Assembly: GCA_949358305.1 (NCBI GenBank)
Contig: OX442315.1
Location: 27,554,427 to 27,618,426, forward strand
From: Strigamia acuminata
Lineage: Eukaryota > Arthropoda > Chilopoda > Geophilomorpha > Linotaeniidae
Direction of reading: 5' to 3'
DNA: 64,000 nt
Shown here piece by piece: positions 39,560-51,505 of this stretch. Position numbers and translations under genes: made by a program. The notes under the pieces are model-generated. The model saw only the letters and a program-made list of their open reading frames with translations. It did not search any database and was not told the DNA's origin. Position 1 is the stretch's first letter, and each line of letters begins with the position of its first letter.

Positions 39560-42500
39560 ATGGATCCGGGAGATTTCGGCGAATTATTACATCAAGCAGA
39601 ACAGCTGACGGCTGATATAGATAGCAATGGCGAACTTCCACGGGTTGAACGAAATCTTCGACAAATTTTGGAAGTTGGTCAACAAATGTGGACTCGCACC
39701 GCCCAAACCACAAGCCGAGATTCAACAGATGTGAAGGCGTAATTTGCTTCGATTTCTATCCATATTAAAACATTTCGGTTAACTAAATTAAATATTTATT
39801 GTTATAGATCCATTTTGTTGGGTTCACGGGGATTTGATTTACCACGTGTCTCGCTCAAACTCGAATCTTTGAGCGTCGCCAAGACGTTTGAACCATTGGA
39901 ACCAGTCCGTGAGACGGATATTCAAGGATTCTTGAGAAATGAAAGAGAAAATGCTATTTTAACAGTTATAGAAGAGGCTAGGAAAAAAGTACTCTTAAAT
40001 AACTTATCAAAATTAATTTTTTTTACTAATTAATTGATGCTTTTATTAGACTTTCGAAAAAGCTGAAGAACTTCACTGGGATAGTCTTCAGAATGAATGG
40101 GAGGGAGAAAAGCAAAGAATTCTGAATGGGTTACTTGGTTCATCTCAGGATGGGCTTGAATTGAATCTAGAAAGAGAGGTAGGAATTTTAATAATTTCGG
40201 TTAAATTGAGCTAAGTTATTTTTATATTTTTAACAGACGAGTGTGGCTGAATCTTTAATGATGAAAACAAGGAGTGTCATGGACAATGTGGAGCTTGCTT
40301 ATGCACGACAGGTTTGTCTTGTTTTTGTGGATATTTTTCATGCAGTGTATAAAAATTATACATATATTTATGTCTAGGTATACATTTATAACGAACAAGT
40401 TGTCCAAGGTGGTATTAAACCAAATTTATCTGGGAAGTTTCAAGAAGTGGCGGAAAAGTTAGATGATAAAGTATGGTTTTCATTTCAGCGTTTATTTGTT
40501 TGTAAATACGAGTATATATATTTTTTATTTTTTATTTTAGAACGTTCTTGACATGTGGAGTATGGTAAAATATATGTGCGATGTACCGATTAAGCTTGGG
40601 AAGGACACACTTGCAGCTCGAATTTCCCCTGTTATGCAAGCAGCATTTGTTAATCAAGCCAGAAAATACTTAGAAGACACGTAAAACATTAGGTTGATTC
40701 GAAAGTAGAAACATTCTAGCGTATTGGGTGACGAATATTTACTCAATTCATCTTTTGCTCACAAAATCACATAAAAATTAAGCATGTTTTGTTTCTACTT
40801 CCGAACGCAGCTTTTATTTATTTATTTATATTTTTATCGTTCTGTTGTACTAATGTTTTCTGTTGAAATAGTTACGTGAAATACATCAAAGCAACAGTTT
40901 TTGGGAACTTTCAAAACACATCTTTAGTCGGAATACCAGGCGTTTATCAACTGATTCATGCATTTTTGAGTCTTCGGCCTCCCAGTAACACTCACGCACT
41001 TGAAAATGTAATGATTGATGATCGATACGCATGGCCTGTTATTTATTATTGCATTCGTTGTGGTGATTTGCAAGCGGCTGTTCAAGCAGCAGAAGCAGCA
41101 GGGTAAAGAAGTTAAATTCTTTTTGTATTTTTTTTTATTTAAAATAATTTTTTATTTTTTATTTAGCCAAAGTTTGAGTGATTTTCTTCCATTCTTAAAG
41201 GAATATGCGAACAGTGATAGAAGACAGTTGAGTCCAGGAAATGAAAATAGAATTCATATAATTTATAAACGTTCTGTTCGGAATAATCAAGATCCTTTTA
41301 AACGGTACGAATTTTACATCGTTTTACACAGTTAGCGGTTAATCCAATATTTATTTTTCGTTCTAGACTTGTATTTTGTGTCATTGGAGGCTGCGACATC
41401 AATGATGATCATACAGAAGTTGCTGATAAAGTGGATGATTATTTATGGCTTAAATTGTGTCAGTTACGTGTAGAAGATAAAAACGAAGTGTCACAACAAG
41501 GTTATATGACCCTGGCTCAACTCCAAATTAAACTTTTAGAAGAATACGGTATTTTTTTAGTTGTTAAAATTTATAGGAAATAAGTAATCGTTGTTTGTTT
41601 CTTTTTTTTTTTTCTTTTAGGGGAATCTCACTTCAATGCCTTTCAACAACCCTTTTTGTACTTTCAAGTGTTGTTTTTAACTGCTCAGTTTGAAGCTGCG
41701 ATTGAGTTTTTAGGGAGAATTGATCGTCTGAAGAGCCATGCAGTCCATGTTGCACTTACATTATACGAATTAAACTTGTTGGCGCTTCCACATTCCGTCC
41801 ACGCTCCATTACGTTAGTGAAATGGCAATTTTTATTTTATTTATTATTAGTTTCTGTTAAAACATGTGTTTTTTTGTATTGCAGTGCACAAAGACAATGC
41901 GGATCGGCCTCCAACAAGACGTCTAAATTTTGCCCGACTTATTATGATTTATACCAAAAAATTTCAAGCTACTGATCCGCGTGAAGCTGTCCAGTATTTT
42001 TATTTTCTAAGGTGAATATATAATTGTATTTTATTCGTGTAGTTAAAGTAAAATTAATATTTTATTTTCAAGAGAACTGAAAGGAAACAAAGGAGAAAAT
42101 CTTTTCATGGCTTGTATTAGCGAATTGGTGTTGGAAACAAGAGAAGTAAATTATTTGAGATAACTTTTTCATATTTTATGTTTTATTTCAATCAAATTGT
42201 TGATATTTTCAGTTCGAGATGTTACTTGGGCGGTTAGAAAAAGATGGCTGCCGCACTCCAGGCTTAATCAGTATGTTTCATACCGATACCCAAAAGATAA
42301 TTGAATTTGTAGCGTCGTACAGTGAATCTAAAGGATTATTTGAAGATGCGGTACAATTATATGATTTAGCGCAGGTTTGTATTGTATAAAACATTCGTAA
42401 AGAACGAAGTAATTAATTTTTTCATTCGAAATTGCAGAAACATGATAAAGTTCTTGATATAATGAATAAATTATTAAGTCAAGTTGTAAGCCAAGTGAAT

Positions 42501-43244
42501 TCGACACATTCTCGTCGAGAGAGGCTTCAAGCTTTAGCGCACGAAATAGCCGTGAGGTAATTAACGTTAACTGACTTTTAATTGAAGCGGATTACAATTT
42601 ATTTGTCACATAGATATCGTTCATCCGAGTTGTCAGCTTCAAAGGATGCAGCAGGCACGTTTTACTTGTTACTCGATCTTATAACATTCTTCAATCAGTA
42701 CCACGCGCAGAAATACCAAGATGCGATCGATGTAGGGTAATTGCAACAGTTGTTTCGGTGTTTTAGTAAAACCTTTTAACTTTTAGACCATGCAACGGTT
42801 ACGGATTATTCCGTTCCGTCAAGAAGAAGTAGTAGAACGAGAAAATATGTTTAGGCTGTACGCTGAGGAAGTGCGAAAGAATTTTCCAGATATTTTACTC
42901 GCTACAATGACTATTTTGTACACGAACTGCAAAAGTTCAAGGTAATAAGTGTAATTTTTGTGCATAAAACATTACGTTATTAACTATAATTTGTCATTTC
43001 AGAAATCCTAGTGGCTCACCCATGTCGATTTCGAATGCTCACGACGATAAGAGAGAGGAGGTATTTATTTGGTTTTTTTTCTTTTTAGTTTGTACATAGA
43101 AATAAATTGTTGTATGTGTTTCAGTACGCCACATACTTGCGGAAACAAGCCCGAGCTATTATCGCTTTTGCAGGCATGATTTCGTATCGATTGCCTGGTG
43201 ATACCAATGCACGTCTTGTTCAGTTGGAAGTACTTATGAATTAA
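39560..43244 (+). CDS. Nup93: nucleoporin Nup93
   Basis: Scaffold nucleoporin of the inner ring; its N-terminus binds Nup62 and the C-terminal solenoid binds Nup205/188. It starts [20 protein letters not shown] at 39560 with a helical N-terminus (R1), and about 15 short-intron exons follow. Family blocks are [69 protein letters not shown], and the C-terminal [20 protein letters not shown]. About 800 residues, close to the human 819. One intron (40684-40871) contains a mariner-like MITE. It is divergent from the E2F gene and converges on ARL2BP with 105 bp between stops. Confidence 0.96.
40689..40812. mobile_element. mariner-type MITE in Nup93 intron
   Basis: The left end TTAGGTTGATTCGAAAGTAG (40689-) and the inverted right end ending ...ACTTCCGAACGCAGC pair over about 22 bases (18 matching), with TGTTTC/GAAACA at the inner edge. 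TTAGGTTG is the typical terminus of mariner elements. The ~75-bp interior has no ORF. It lies wholly within the 188-base intron (40684-40871), which is longer than most introns here, and does not touch the splice sites. Confidence 0.65.
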
Positions 43245-43349
43245 AATTGTAATATATTTCAACTTTCTAAATCTTATTTAAATTACAAGATTTTATAATA
43301 AATAGGATTATGTTTAGTTACATTTAAATAAAATATCAAAATTCATGTT

Positions 43350-44303
43350 TTATAAAGTGGAATTGCATTGAACGGATGTTACACTTAATCCACCACTCAG
43401 ATCAATGTTTGTGCCTTCTTTATCCTATGGAAATTTGAAAATACATAATTTGTTTTAAATTTGAATTCTGACAAATTATTTTCGAACACGCACCGCTTTA
43501 TAATCCAAAAACATTTCTTTGAAGGCAAAGAAATCAGAAAATGTGAGCAAGATTTCAAATACTTCACCATCAAGTTCTGACCGCCTAGATCTGGAATTAC
43601 AATTTATTATGTTTACTTATTATTTTAATGTTTTTTTTTTTTAAGAACGTACATTAGTTGTTTTGTGAATTCATCCATGGTGAAATTTGGTATTCGATTT
43701 CTTAGTTGTTGTTCTAAATACTTTTCAATAAGGCGATTCTGCAATACAAATTTCGATCTTATAAATTTTTCAATTTTCATTTTTTAAAATTTATTTAAAG
43801 TATATTATTTTATTTTTACATATTCGTGGAATATATCCATATATTCCAGTTTATTTTCTTCTGTATTATCAAAGGAATGATAATATTTATTCATGAAATC
43901 TGTTTGAAGTTTCCTGAAGTTATTATCTGCAGAAAAGTGAATTATATCTATTTATTACAATATGCAAATATGAATTTGTGATCAATACCCATAATAATGT
44001 CCTCGATGTGTCCAATCGTGGTATCGAAAGTAACATCACCTGTTGAGCTAGAAAAATATTTTGATGAATTTTAAATTAATTTTTTTTTGCTGCGGAAATC
44101 TTACAGTCCATTTAGAATGATTTCTCCCTCGTCCAATTCCATCTCCCGTGATGGCGAATCTAATAATGAAAACAAGTTTAATTCATCATAATCAATTACA
44201 TTTTGAAATCAAAACACTAAAATCAAAGTGTTGCGGGATAGATAGTAAAATTTGATCTATTCCAATAGTATTTTTTTTGCCACTAACCGCGCAAAGATGC
44301 CAT
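43350..44303 (-). CDS. ARL2BP: ADP-ribosylation factor-like 2-binding protein (ARL2BP/BART)
   Basis: Effector of ARL2/ARL3 involved in ciliary trafficking and mitochondrial/nuclear STAT3 retention. The first exon (44303-44288) codes MASLR; a short exon then gives SPSREMELDEGEIILNG. Family sequence follows: VTFDTTIGHIEDIIMDNNF, FHEYNRLIEKYLEQQL, FTMDEFTKQLM, EVFEILLTFSDFFAFKEMFL. The stop is at 43350. About 170 aa, as is usual. It is divergent from SHCBP1/Nessun dorma with only 100 bp between starts. Confidence 0.93.
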
Positions 44304-44403
44304 TCCAAATAAACAATTAGTCCTGCCACCCAGTGACAAATTTCTAATTTAAACTAACGGCGATAACGTTCCACCACAAAACCGGCGGGAAACTTGAAAG
44401 AAA
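44304..44403. promoter_or_regulatory. 100-bp shared promoter, ARL2BP / SHCBP1
   Basis: Just 100 bases separate the two divergent start codons. It contains TTAAACTAACGGCGATAACG and a CCACCCAGTG box; no TATA. 5' UTRs of both transcripts must overlap or be very short. Confidence 0.55.
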
Positions 44404-46577
44404 ATGGCTGATCTCAACGGCGAGGATTTTTTCCAGAAGGAACAAAATTGGCCGGAGATATACACCAGTGATGAAATATCAATGAGTGATCGTATTAACG
44501 TATACGCGCACGAAATACTAAACGAAGCCACTTGCAGTGGAATCGAGTCTGCCTTTGTTGCGTATGTTGTTAGTAATGTCGAACCTGTTGGATGGAAAGC
44601 CGTTTGGCGTAGTACTGCTACGTCAACATCTTTGAAAGTCGGATATGATTTTGTTGTCGAGGTATTAATTTCTACAACCATTATATAGTTACAATTGATT
44701 TATTTTATTCATTTTATCAAGGTCAGAGACGTGAGTCAAGTCGCTTTAAAAGCTGACGTGCAGATCAAGAATTTATTATCGAAAGTTGAGGCAGAGAATT
44801 TGATGGATATGAAGGAGTTTTTAAGTGCGCCGTTGCACGAAGCACCACTTTGTGAATTATTTACGGTGTTTGATCACACGAACAATGATGAATTCGAAAA
44901 AACAGCATATGCTATTGATACAGTCCGGTATAAATAAATAAAAGTTTATTTTGTTTTGTTATTCTGAAAATGTATCTTACCGGTATTATATATATATTTT
45001 TTTTTTAGATTTTTCTACGACTACATCTGGCGCCCCTGGGATGACGACGACGACGATGATTATAGTTTTGTCGACCAGCATTTGAAATCCAGAATTAAAT
45101 TGTATTACGATATGGAATCTGGAGTTATTTCGTCCAGTAATTCAGAAAGAATCTTTGAACTGCTCCGCGAAGCAAAGGAAGTTCAATTCGATATTAAAAA
45201 ACTTCAACAAGAAATGAAGGCGGATGATGTAGATTCCGATTTGAAAGACACGGACGTTTTAAATTGCTACATTTTGAATCAGAAATTACACGATATAAGG
45301 AAAAAATTACAATTATTGGAAAGCCCCGTATTAAAGTATGAATTCGAGCTATTTTTATAACTTGTGCTGATTTTTGACAATACTTTATAGCACTCTGGTG
45401 AACCAAGAAGATTTTACACTGAAGAATGGCATTCGTGGTCAAAGACCCGACGGTGAAAAAGTTATTCATCTTGTATCTAAAAAATTCGGCGTGGCAAATT
45501 TACAAGTACGTTGTTTCTTCTATTAATAACATAACCATTCTTCTTTTTTAATGATTGATGTTTTATTTAACAAGAGCTATCTCCGTAAATTACCATCAGA
45601 TGCCATTGTCGAGTTCCATCACTCGCTGAACAAAACAATTAGTGGATGCTACGAAGGCGATACAATTTTAGTCTTTCCTGGAGAGTACTCATGTGAGGAA
45701 TTAACCTGGCTGGACGAATCCATCACCTTAAAAGGAATTTATATATTTGTTAAATTAGTATTGTTGACATTAAACGTATTTTTAAATTTTATACAGGTTT
45801 GGGAACTCGTCCGTGTGATACGGTTATCAAAAGTGCTGGAACTGGAGATATTTTCATCAATTGCGAAGCTAATTTGCTTAATTTATGTAATTTGAAACTT
45901 GAGTTTGCTTCAAACTTAACATGTGGTTTGATGGTTCATCGAGGCAAAACTATTTTGGAAAACTGTGAGGTGTTTGGTTCCCAGATTGCAGTTAGTATAA
46001 TTTCAGGTGCAGAAGTTAAAATAAGCAACTGCAAAATACAAGATGCCAGTGTAAGGAATAAAGAAAAAATTGATTTTATATTTTTAAGTTTTTTATCTTT
46101 AAATTTTCTTTCTTTATTTTTAGGTTTGTGGAGTGCAGTTGAGTTCTGGTAGTTCTTTACACATCCGAAAAAGTACACTTAAAGGCTGTGGAGTAGCTGC
46201 TATTGCGCTACAAGTAAAAATTCAGATGGGGAACTATATCAACGCATTTTAATTTTTTTTGTTATATTAAGGTGTGCGAAAGCGTGGAAGAAGCGAACCG
46301 AATAACCGTGACCATTGAAGAGAACCACGTTGCTGATAACGCGAGATACGGTCTGTTGTTGACAACAACCGACAAATTCTCATTAAATGACGATTCGTTG
46401 AAGTTTGAAATTGAAACCGCCCGCGTAGTTAAAAGGTTCCGGTGCATTTAATTTAAAAAATAAAAATAAAAATAAAATTTTGTTTATTTTTAAAGGTTTC
46501 CGCAGCATTGCTTACAATTTAAAAAAAATATTTTTGAGAAAAATAAGAGCGGCGACATCGCTGTTGTATTTAAATAA
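44404..46577 (+). CDS. nesd: SHCBP1 / Nessun dorma-like protein (parallel beta-helix)
   Basis: In Drosophila, Nessun dorma binds the centralspindlin complex and is required for cytokinesis; vertebrate SHCBP1 binds Shc and the same complex. About nine exons, 44404 to 46577. The N-terminal helical half has IYTSDEISMSDRINVYA and VRFFYDYIWRPWDDDDDDD. The C-terminal half is a right-handed beta-helix of PbH1 repeats (CYEGDTILVFPGEYSCEELT, CEVFGSQIAVSIISGAEVKI, ILENC), the pectate-lyase-like fold of the family. Identity with Nessun dorma rather than another beta-helix protein is supported by the C-terminal part and the N-terminal layout. About 590 aa. Confidence 0.85.
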
Positions 46578-47528
46578 TGTTCCGAATGGATTTTTTTTAA
46601 AATTAAATATTTATATTGATGAAATTTGTTAATTAATGTCATTTTAACACCTGATATGTACGGGGATAATAAATGTCATACTTTCACAGCAACTTAAGAC
46701 CTCATTGTGCGCACGACTGTGACCTTAAATTTATTCTCAGCTCTTCTGCAGAGCCGAAATTTTATTTTTAGTTCTATCATCTTACTCATACACGAAAATT
46801 TGTCATAACATCGCAAATCACATTTTATTTAAACAAACTCAAAAAAAAGCAATTTCTATCAGCCAGTTTCTAATCTTTATTATCTCGCTCGAAATAAATC
46901 TCGAAAAAAATAAAAAACGATGAATTGATGATAATTTCGTAAAATGTCAAACGTGGTTAGCTTTATTTTTTGTTACATGATCGTCATTTGAATAAGTTTA
47001 TTTCTTATTTGATGCGAAAATAAGAAACCTTGTGCTGCCCACTTGGCTTTTCGCAAAGCCCACAACTTGTGTCTAATTCAATTTTTATATATAATTCGCT
47101 TCATGATCTAGTTTACTCAATTAGCGTTAATTTAAATCCAGCACGGCCTTGAAGATCACGGAAACGGCTTAAATTGGACCAATTGAAAGTCATTTTATTT
47201 TGTTTTGCCTATGCCATGCACAGGAGCCGATAACAAAAATCACTTTTGACAGGTTTGATAAAAAATACACCAGCCCCTTATAAATTTATTAATTTAAATT
47301 GAATGCACGAAATAAAATTGCTAATGAATGGTGATTAATTCCAAGTGCGAAACCACAAGTAGTAAAAATTAATTGTTTGTTTTATTGTTTTGGAATGACG
47401 TAATGATTGAGAGCACGTGGATTGGAAGAGGCGCATTCATCGCCTTACCTCTCAAAGAAAAGGGTTGATAGTAGCAGACGCTCTTGTCGTTGCAACAAAC
47501 TGTAGTTGACGCCAATTGTCAACTAAGA
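46578..47528. other. intergenic region upstream of pseudouridine synthase 1
   Basis: 951 bp with no gene that I can support. AT-rich; the left part is 3' UTR of SHCBP1 (AATAAA near 46,665). A TGACGTAA half-CRE at about 47,396 and GAGCACGTGG at about 47,411 may belong to the promoter of the next gene. Confidence 0.4.
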
Positions 47529-50500
47529 ATGAACGGACGAGCATATTTTAGACCATCAATGACAACAACAAACAATGTTACGAGCAGGAATGATTCAAAT
47601 AATCAACTTCTTCAAACTTACCCTCCACAGGCATTAATTTGGCAACCTATGGTGTTTAATCCGTATAATTTAGCAAATCCCAATGCGTTCTACAATGCAG
47701 CTGCACCTATCCCGCAGTATTGTTTACGGCCGTTTTATACAGGTGCTTCTACGGCAATGCAGGCTTGCAATAACCTGCGCATGAATCTGCCTTCATTTAA
47801 TGATCCGTAAGTAATTTTCGTTTTCTTTTAATTTTCATGTCTATAAATGATTAAATGTATAAAGAAAAAAAGTTTAAAAAACGGACTTGTATAAAACGTA
47901 TGTAATTCTCAGTGTAGTTGAATAAGTAAATTATTTGTGATGTCACACGCAATAAATAGATGCGATTCGATTCGACTCGTTAACCAAACCACCATTGACG
48001 TAAACATGGCGCTGCACGTGTGAAAGCGTGTTTACGTGGTTGTGGAATAAATGTGGAGGTATCTAACCAACATATTTTCTGAAATCACCGTCTATTTTTG
48101 CAGCGTTTTATCTGCAATCAATTTGAATCCGAATCTTTATTCTTATCTTTCTTCGCGGTTCGGAATGAGAATGAGTGCTTCCCCAGATGATATCGCGGCC
48201 GAAAGTTGCGAAGACACGTCAAAGCCCGGAGAAAAGCGGAAACACGACGAAGATACCGAGCCAAAAGACCGAAAAAAGGTGACTAATTAAAACATATTCT
48301 TTTTTTTAAGACAGGTTTAAAATGTGAGCGTGTCTAGTGCTTTTATTTTTCCCTAAAAAATCACTGGAAGGTACAAAACATTGGCCCAATTCCAATCCTA
48401 TATTTTGGCAATTCACTTAAAGCCAGGTTGAGTTTAGGTGTGATGGCAATGGGCCAATTTGTTGAACTTAATTTTTATTAACAATAAAGACCAGACATTT
48501 GTGTATTTGTATAATTTATCATTTAAAATGCATTATAGAAAGTTTATACAGCTAACTTTGACTTTTATTGATTTTTTGTGAAGATTTCCTAATTTTGCTT
48601 TAAATTTAGAGCTTTGGACATAAAAAAAAAAAACACGGATTAAATTGCTCAATTCCTACAGTGCCTTAAACTGCACAAAGAGAATGTTTTTTTCCCTATT
48701 TTATTTATTTATAAATATTGGTTACACCTGAACCCTAAAAATAAAATTTCTTGTCAGATGCGTGCAATGCAATTTGACATTGTAATCCAAAACTTTAAGA
48801 TAAAATTTTAAGTTCTTTTTTTTTTGTGTTTGCAAACAGATGGTTTGCATATTATAGTTGATTGCATTTTGGCTTCAATCCAGTTGAAAATGCACACTCA
48901 GATCGGAATTACTTTCACTGATGAGTGGCGTGTGAAATATTGATGCAGATGGAGCGGATGGAATTTTTAAATCTTAAGCTTTAACAATAATAATCCAAAA
49001 AATATATATTTCTTCATTTTTTAAAGGTGAAACAAGAAACTAAAGCTTTAAAAGCCAAGCGACCAGGCTTCACCGAGGAAAGATACAACGAAACAAGTTA
49101 TTACGAAGACAATGGTAATATAAATCACAAATGATCGAACAATAATCAATTATTTATATAAAAATTAATTTTTTGTCTTAGGTTTACGGAAAGTTTATCC
49201 CTACTATTTCACTTTCACTACATTTTGTAAGGGAAGATGGGTCGGACAGCCTATTTTGGAAATATTTGCTAAAGAATTTCGTGCACATCCACCGGAAGAA
49301 TATGTAATTAGTTATTGAAACCGATGAATGGAATAAAATTCTAACGCAATCTTTAATTAGGAGCGCTCAATCAAAACAGGAGCGATTACGGTGAATTATA
49401 AAAAAGTCGACACAACCTACAAATTACAGCATAACGATCTATTAGCCAACACAGTCCACAGGTAAAAATAGAATTGTGTGTCTTTATTTTTTGTTTTCTT
49501 TTAGAAATTTCCTTTGAAAACAGATCAAGTAAACCCATACACCCTCATTTTCAGACATGAGGTACCCGTTGCCAATTCCCAAATTGAAATCCTGCATGAA
49601 TGTGATGATCTCATAGTTGTTGATAAGCCACCGTCCATTCCAGTGAGTTTTAGATTTATTTATTTGTTTATTTATTTACTTATTTCGAATTAACACGACT
49701 TTCTTGCGCCTAACAAAAGATTGTAATTAAATTAATCAAATTCAAATGCTATCAGTGCAAATTCCAAAGTTGTCTGACTTTTTTAGGCACGAGGTACCTG
49801 TGCTGGCCAGCTCTTTAAAGCTCTTATTTGTGAGTGCAGATTTGGTTGTGGTGGACAAACCTTGTTCCCTGCCTGTGAGTAATTTTTCCCCCTTTGACGA
49901 CACGCGTGGTTTTGGAATTTAGTGTTAGTTACCGCATCCTGTTTTTGGGGTTGGGAATTGGGATGTGAATATTGCTCATTATTATTGCTCATTTTGTGCT
50001 GGTTTATGAGTCGCACATCACAGGAAGGGAACAGCATGAAATGAATTTAAAATAGGATCAAGTCGTTGTGAGAATATGAATTAAGTTCCGTTTTTCGGGG
50101 GGTTTTTTTGTTTATGTTTTTGTTTCAGGTTCATCCTTGCGGGCGTTACCGTCACAACACTGTTGTTTTTATATTAGCGAAGGAATTTAATTTAAAAAAT
50201 CTGAGAAGTAAGATTTAACGCTATTGTTTTTTTAATAATTTATTGAAATTTTTTTTTCTGTTTGTAGCAATTCATAGGCTCGATCGGTTGACGTCGGGTA
50301 TTCTTTTATTTGGAAGAAGTTTGAAAAAGGCGCGGCAACTCGAGCACGAAATTAGGAGTCGATTAGTAACCAAAGAATATGTGTGCAGAGTGGTTGGCGA
50401 ATTTCCTACGTAAATAATGTTGATGATAACAGCATATTTAATATTAATGTTTTTTTTTGTTGTTTTTTAGTGAACCAATTTGCTGCGAAGAACCGATTGA

Positions 50501-51321
50501 AGTCGTTTCTTATAAAATTGGTGTTTGCAGAGTTGGTAAAAACGGAAAACAGTGTAAAACTGATTTCGAGCGGCTGAGTTACAATGGCGAAACGTCGGTT
50601 GTTCTTTGTAAACCAAAGACGGGCCGGATGCACCAGATTAGAGTCCATTTGCAGTATTTAGGTAAATTATTGTGAGGCCTTTATAGTTTAAGTGTAAATT
50701 ATATTTCTGGCTAAAGGATTTCCAATTGTAAATGATCCGTTGTACAACCATCCGGTGTTTGGGCCTGAAAGAGGCAAAGGAGGACGATTTGACAAAACTA
50801 ATGAAGAGTTAACAGCCGAATTAATACGCATACACAATGCCGAAAATTGGCTGGGAATCGATTGTGACGACGCGAACGAATTTGTTCTTCCCAAACAGGA
50901 CACTGAAGTAATAAGCAAAGATTTAAGTAAGTCCCGATTTTTAATTCTGAAGTGAATAAATATATAATTTTTTTTTAATTTTTTTATAATTAGGTGAAAA
51001 GGACGATTTGTCAAATAATTGTGTTGAAGATGATTTAAAAATAAAAACAACATCTGCGTCTATGCGATCATCGGATGAATCAAATGACGTGTTTGTGCCT
51101 TTAGATCCTACAAAAGTAGTTAAAGATTCAAATTGTGCCGAGTGCAAAGTTAAATATCGAGATCCTAAACCAGACGACCTTGTTATGTATTTACACGCAT
51201 GGCGTTATCAAGTAAATATAAAAGGTTATTTTTTATTTATTTTATAACTTTTGATTTTATTTTTTAGGGACCTGATTGGAAATTCGAGTCAAAGTTACCC
51301 AAATGGGCAAGTGAAGATTAA
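47529..51321 (+). CDS. RPUSD2-type RNA pseudouridine synthase, copy 1, with mutually exclusive exons
   Basis: RluA-family enzyme that isomerises uridine in RNA. The exon set 47529-47806, 48104-48278, 49027-49114, 49182-49303, 49361-49461, 49555-49642 (or 49787-49874), 50129-50207, 50268-50409, 50471-50661, 50717-50926, 50994-51211, 51268-51321 gives 1,746 nt, 581 aa. RluA motif I is VVDKPPSIPVHPCG and the catalytic Asp is in HRLDRLTSG (about residue 316). The RNA-binding block KPKTGRMHQIRVHLQYLG and the C-terminal DWKFESKLPKW are intact. An alternative start inside an extended exon 2 (48051, MWRYL) is possible. The N-terminal ~90 residues are Asn/Pro-rich and low in complexity. It is followed 184 bp later by copy 2. 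Confidence 0.92.
49555..49874 (+). other. duplicated, mutually exclusive exon pair (88 nt each)
   Basis: Exon A (49555-49642) and exon B (49787-49874) are both 88 nt with the same phase at both ends. A codes HEVPVANSQIEILHECDDLI..., B codes HEVPVLASSLKLLFVSADLV..., and both end in VVDKPxS(I/L)P, RluA motif I just upstream of the catalytic exon. Each has its own acceptor and GTGAGT donor. Including or skipping both shifts the frame (88 = 3x29+1), so only one can be used per mRNA. Copy 2 of the gene has a single such exon (52306-52393). Confidence 0.85.
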
Positions 51322-51505
51322 TTTCAGCAATTATCACAAATTATTAGTAATTTGATTTTTTAACGTACCGATACATGTAAAATTACATTTCCAATAAAGC
51401 AAAATTATTAGTTAATTGTTTCTGTTTGAAAATAATTACCACTACGATAGTTGCAAGATTTCGCCGCCAGACTGCAAGAGGGTTGGCAACCTACAACGTC
51501 TGGTA
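51322..51505. other. short spacer between pseudouridine synthase copies
   Basis: 184 bp with a poly(A) signal for copy 1 (AATAAA near 51,393). The promoter of copy 2 must be in here or in the 3' part of copy 1. No other feature seen. Confidence 0.45.

Noticed and set aside
48380-48470. Inverted ATTGGCCCA motifs in the pseudouridine synthase intron
   Set aside because: Only 9-10 bp pairs and no target-site duplication, so too weak to call a MITE.
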